Shown here: positions 59,379 to 64,000 of the stretch, in pieces
Numbering within the stretch: position 1 is the stretch's first letter
How the letters are laid out: each line of letters begins with the position of its first letter
Assembly: GCA_020002185.1 (NCBI GenBank)
Contig: JAHLWY010000228.1
Location: 1-64,000, forward strand
Length of the DNA stretch: 64,000 nt
Origin: Paraescarpia echinospica
Taxonomy: Eukaryota; Annelida; Polychaeta; Sabellida; Siboglinidae
Reading direction: 5' to 3'
The notes under the pieces: model-generated
Seen by the model: the letters and a program-made list of their open reading frames with translations, nothing else
Told to the model about the DNA's origin: nothing
Database searches by the model: none
Translations under genes and position numbers: made by a program

Positions 59379-61785
59379 ATTTAACAACAAGACAAGATTT
59401 AACAAGTTTGCCATCCAGAGAATTAACTCTAGATGGCAGGTGGACAAGGAAGCCCTTTGGCTTATCTAGAGTCCAACCCTTTTATCTACATATATCCAGC
59501 CCTTCTGAGGTATGTGTCGATTTTATTTTTAAACATATTCACACTACTAGCACCCACACAATCATCAGATAATCTGTTCCATTCATTCACAGTCCTTTGT
59601 GAAAATGAGAACTTTCTCACGTCTAATCTACACTGCTCCTTTACTAATGTAACTTCATGTCCTCTAGTCTTTCTATCTTTCTTAACTGAAAAAAACATAT
59701 TTCTATCAATATTTTCATAACCATTCAATATTTTAAACACTTCTATCTGATCTCCTCTCAATCTCTTGGTCTCTAGTGTTGTTAAACCACATTCTTTTAG
59801 GCGTTTTTCATAACTAAGATCCCTCAGTTTTGGTATCATTTTAGTCGCTCTCCTCTGTACTCTTTCTAGCATATCTATGTCCTTCTTGCGGTATGGCCTC
59901 CACGCTTGTATACAATATTCTAAATGAGGCCTAACTATTGTTTTGTACAGTGGTATTATTAGTTCTTTTTCTTTATATGCTATATTTCGCCTAATCAATC
60001 CAAGGATTTGATTTCCCTTTGAAGCTGCAATTCCACACTGCTCTGAAACTTTCATGTCAGCACTATTTGTCAGCCCTAAGTCTTTTTCTTTTACAGTAGT
60101 ACTTAGTACAGTTCCCCCATTGTATATTCTACATATTCGTTCCCATGTCCTGTGTGGAGGCATTTACATTTCCCAAAATTGAACAACATTTGCCACTTTT
60201 CAGACCATTTGATCAACCTGTCAAGATCATCTTGTAAATGCTGTCTATCACCATCACTTTCAATCCTTCTAAACACTTTTGTATCATCTGCAAATTTCAA
60301 CACCTTGCTAGCTATATCATCGTCCAAATCGTTTATATATATTAAGAATAATATGGGTCCCAGTACTGATCCCTGTGGAACCCCACTCAAAACTGATTTC
60401 CAGTTTGAAGCCTCCCCATCAACAACTACCCGTTGTCTTCTGTCAATCAGCCATTTTTCTATCCAGTTAATTATACCATTTCCTATGCCATGGGCTTTAG
60501 TTTAAGCAGTAATCTCTGATGTGGCACTTTGTCGAAAGCTTTTTGAAAATCTAAGTAGATGATATCTACTGGTGATCCATCATCTACCCACTTAGTGATA
60601 TCTTCCAAAAACATAACATATTTGTTAAGCATGACCTCGCTTTTAGAAACCCATGTTGAGATGGGTTTATCAAGTTATGTTTAACAAGAAAATCCACCAT
60701 GTGACCTTTAATTAGTCTTTCTAATAATTTACAAATCACCGATGTTAAACTAACTGGTCTATAATTATTTGACTTGTTTCTCGAACCTTTTTAAAATAAC
60801 GGTATAATGTTTGCTTCTTTCCATTCTAAAGGAACCATTCCCTCTTCTAATGACAAGTTGAAAACTGTTGCAAGCGGTATGCTAATTTGTTCTACAATTT
60901 CCACTGGTAGTTTGGGTGGAATACCATCCACTCCAGGTGATTTATTTTCCTTCATAGCCCTAATTTTCTTAGCTACCATTTCTGGGGTTACAATTAACTG
61001 TCTTAAATAGTCTGATTCTGCCCCTTGAACTTAGCCTCTGGTACTGGCAGTGAACTAGTGTCTTCTCTGGTAAACACTGAACTAAAATACTCATTTAGGT
61101 CTTCAGCCATTAAGAATCCTTCTGATATTATATTTCCAGCACTATCTTCTAGAGGACCGACCTTATCCTGAACTTTCTGTTTGCTTCGAACATACGCATA
61201 AAAACTCTTGCTGTCATGTTTTATATTACAAGCTAATTTATGTTCATAGCTTCTCTTTGAATTTCTAATTTCAGCTGTAGCTTGGTTTAGTGCTTCTTTA
61301 TAAATGTTGTAGTCTTCGTCATTTCCGGTACGTCTATATGACTTCCACATCATTTGTTTATACTTAATTTTTCTAATGGCTTCTTTCGATAAGTATTTCT
61401 TTCTGGTCCGTTTCCCTTGTTTTTGAAGGGAACAAATTTATCTACGATGCACTCTATTTCATTCTTTAAGATATTCCAGCATTCTGTTGCTGTCTTATTC
61501 TTCAGTGTATTATTCCAGTCTAACTTTGCTAAATATTTCCTCATTTCGTTATATCTTCCTTTGTGGAAATTTCTCCTCAACTGCTTTTTATTATTTCTTT
61601 CTGATTTTACTTTGATGGTAAAATGTATCTGGTTGTGATCACTACTTCCCAGAGGCTCACATAATTTAACATTGTCAACTAATTCATTCTGTGAGGACAA
61701 AACTAAGTCCAACACATTCTCTCCCCTGGTTGGTTCTAGCACATGTTGAGAAAGGAAACTATCTTGTACTAAATCTAAAAACTTG
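59379..61785 (-). mobile_element. CR1-like LINE copy 2, 5'-truncated
   Basis: Reverse orientation. The minus strand begins within the endonuclease (LEPTRGENVLDLVLSSQNEL), covers the RT (LSGVPQGSVLGPILF-type block, KFADDTKVFRRI) and ends YLRRAGYM plus the tail CTTGTTAAATCTTGT. Nearly identical to 31580-33975, but with frameshifts near 61350, 61010, 60790, 60500 and 60110. It is absent from cassette copies A and B at the same site, so it inserted after the duplication. Confidence 0.95.
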
Positions 61786-61918
61786 TTTTTATGGGTGATT
61801 TCAAGATGGGTGATTTCACGTCATATCACCCATAGTGTGGAAGGTAAGAGCAGAAACTCTGGTGACTGGTGAACATGAGATAATACAAAGACTAGCGGTG
61901 TGCTTTGAAGTGTCCTAC

Positions 61919-62000
61919 CTGGGACATGCAGTGGCACGGAGAGGTCTATCTGTGAGATCGGCACGTCGCTGTTGTTGTTGTGATCCTCATGGTGACTGTC
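61919..62000 (-). CDS. AP3D1: AP3D1 exon 'QIDLSVPLHVPG', duplicate C
   Basis: 82-nt copy with intact splice sites; Val form as in copy A. It lies upstream of the LFAGEL exon in the direction of transcription, so its inclusion would shift the frame (82 is not a multiple of three). Confidence 0.84.
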
Positions 62001-63555
62001 CTGAAACAACACATGCATATATAATGACAACTGTCTTGTCTTGTTGTAATACTGGCCAACACTCCTGTGTTTGGGCATGCATGCTATCTAGGCATGTATG
62101 TTTGGAACCGAGTGTACAAGGGCTTGTTTAAATTGAGTGGATTTCCTGCCCCTTCAAAGATAATTACCATCAAACATAAAATAAAAAATATGGTGAAAAA
62201 TGATCGACTATTCTTTCTTAAAAAAATTGAGTTCAATGGTTGTCTCCCTTTACACAACATCCACACTCAACAATATGATCATAAACATATTTTTGTGACA
62301 TGCAATGGCACAAACAATATTTTATGCGGCAGTAGCAACGTAGGGGTTATGCAGGGATACAGCGAATTGTGAAAGCGGGCGTAATTTAACGTGGTAGCTG
62401 CATCCCCTGGTGGATTAGGCCAGCACTACCATGTGCGTATGAATAATCGTGTTACTGCCATGCGTGGAGTGATACCTAGCGCCTCGTGAAGCGCACAGCC
62501 GAGTTAATGTTTACAGATGGATGTGATCTGCTTGTGAGATCTTGGCTTGTAATTTCATTGTTAACTGTTGGATTGTTGTGTGGACCGCTAAGTGGATTCA
62601 TGGTTTAATAAGCAGTTGTTTAATCCACCCTCATCCCTATACTACACATGTATATATGTATGTCTGTATAATTTATAACAGAAGTCTGATTACATAAAAT
62701 ATAGTTCTTTGATGCTTTTTCCTGGACCAGATGGGTACACAAGGTTTTGCTTAGGTTTTTCCTCTCCACTGAATTTCAGTAGTGTACACAGGGTTTTTAG
62801 TGCGGTAAATAAAGTAGGGGTAGGCGGAGTGACCCCCACCGATACGGTGTGAATGGTAAATACCAGCCAGTAGGGATATAGTTAGTAGTTGTAGCAGGTA
62901 GCTGCTGGAGACAATTAAAGAAAATTGTTATAACTATTAGTGAGACTACTAATAGGTCGGTGAATTGTAGATATTTTGTAGCAATACAATTGGGGCCGGC
63001 ATGCTTGCTGTTAATGTGATTCGATTATTGTATTGATGGATACATAGTCTTTGTTACTTAATCAAAGTAAATGTTATTAAGTTGGCCTATTTCAATCTAC
63101 ACTGGACTTGCGTTGTTGCTCTGCATAAACCAGATTTCCTAATAAACATCTACATGCTACAACAAAACTGATTTTAGTGCAATAAAATATGTATTCATAA
63201 TATACTCAAGCTGGACAAACACGCCAACAGTTTCAGGGTAATCCACCATTAAGAAAATCACTTTGCAAGTTTCTGCTCGCGAAATAACATCATTAACATT
63301 TGTGGGATAAAATCAAATTGCAATATCTGAAGCTGGGAAGAGTAGCGGCCAGTGTCTTGAAGCACTCATACATACGATCCTTCATATGAAAGGTAGTTAC
63401 AGACATGTTTCTATGGCTGTTATGAGTAACAAATTCTATGTCAAATGTCCCTATAAGTTCCTGCAAACGAAGGGTCATATGTACGAATGTTTCATGAAAC
63501 TGTCCCCAGGTGTAGAAGCTGATTGCAAGTAAAAAAGAACTGAGGTGAGAATTAC

Positions 63556-63633
63556 CTTGGGTCTTGCATTACCGTTCAGGTAGTTCAGGTAGTTCACGTT
63601 GTTCATATGTTCAAATTCTTTCTGCTGCAGCAT
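63556..63633 (-). CDS. AP3D1: AP3D1 exon 'QQKEFEHMNNVNYLN', duplicate C
   Basis: 78-nt copy identical to A and B, phase 0 on both sides, with intact splice sites. It sits before the LFAGEL exon in the transcript; its inclusion alone would keep the frame. Confidence 0.84.
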
Positions 63634-63898
63634 CTATAAAAAAAAACACTTACTATTAGAAAAGGTGTTTGAAAAATAAATAAGTTACTTGGCGGCTTTC
63701 ACTGGAGGTTTATGGAGTAACTTACTGCTATATTTGAATATCTAATTTACACTATAAACAATGGGATAAACAAAAGAAACATATATCTATTAAATCACTA
63801 GTCATTTGAGTGAAGAGGTTCATTGGACTGCAAGGTTCAAATTGGTAATATTTGTTGCTTATTTCCCAGTCAATTTACCTTTTTTGCTGTGTCTGCTA

Positions 63899-64000
63899 TC
63901 AAAGATGGCGGAGTCGCACAGCAGCCTCATGGGCCACAAGGCCCAAAGAGGATAGGCAAGGTAAGATAAGACATTATGGTACAGGTAAGAACTACACATC
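63899..64000 (+). mobile_element. LINE 3'-end remnant, partial copy 4, at rearrangement junction
   Basis: From AGATGGCGGAGTCGCACAGC onward it matches 39377-39476 (copy 1 side, with AACTACACATC). Joined directly to cassette sequence at 63898 with a CAA overlap. Continues past the window. Confidence 0.9.

Larger units (their letters stand above)
59033..63898. repeat. Segmental duplication block, copy C, interrupted by CR1
   Basis: Collinear with copy B from GTGTTAATTATTGCGGCCCA to TTTGCTGTGTCTGCTATCAA. A CR1 is inserted at 59379-61785, and the block is cut at 63898 before the RRYE exon and VNTR. Confidence 0.94.

Noticed and set aside
60152..60505. Plus-strand 117-codon ORF, and its equivalents at 17750-18220 and 32844-33311 (-)
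   Set aside because: Antisense shadows of the CR1 reverse transcriptase.

Overview
The window is eukaryotic: spliceosomal introns, CR1- and RTE-type LINEs, an intron-bearing hAT transposon, a tRNA-type SINE head, and very large amounts of micro- and minisatellite DNA. Nothing bacterial is present (no operons, rRNA or CRISPR). It looks like an invertebrate metazoan, perhaps a marine lophotrochozoan such as a mollusc; that placement is an inference from repeat style and the CR1 type, not proven.

Left half (1-33.97 kb): tandem repeats and dead LINEs. It opens with a 1.8-kb array of 78-85 bp units, then one plausible minus-strand terminal exon of an unidentified gene (1899-2258). Next come an RTE-like LINE fragment with 77-bp 5' monomers (3.67-5.39 kb), a tRNA-type SINE head (6.8 kb), and a series of minisatellites: 37, 37, 48, 28 and 42 bp units between 7.4 and 13.3 kb. 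From 13.3 to 29.5 kb there are at least seven decayed LINE pieces on both strands, one 5'-truncated CR1 copy (16.7-18.9 kb) and a 1.15-kb degenerate minisatellite (25.2-26.4 kb). A near full-length CR1 with an SGNH-esterase ORF1 and an EN-RT ORF2 occupies 30.1-33.97 kb.

Right half (33.98-64 kb): the only recognisable host gene, the hinge/C-terminal part of the AP-3 complex delta subunit (AP3D1), on the minus strand. Nine exons run in the expected order from 55,005 down to 42,532. Three consecutive exons (61, 78 and 82 nt) belong to a cassette present three times: copy A at 34-36.6 kb, native copy B at 46.2-48.3 kb, and copy C at 61.9-63.6 kb (only two of the exons). The duplicated block also carries an 87-bp VNTR, a 30-bp minisatellite, a short LINE tail and a 146-bp MITE. 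Each minus-strand minisatellite unit contains CTGTCTCAG followed by GT, and the 3' splice site of exon 44397-44543 lies inside its terminal unit.

As read here the AP3D1 coding frame carries a one-base frameshift and an in-frame TAG, so it is either a decaying copy or affected by assembly errors. An apparently intact hAT transposon (50,315-53,505; one 479-nt intron, 701-residue transposase) sits in an AP3D1 intron. A second CR1 copy (59.4-61.8 kb, minus strand) inserted into cassette copy C after the duplication.
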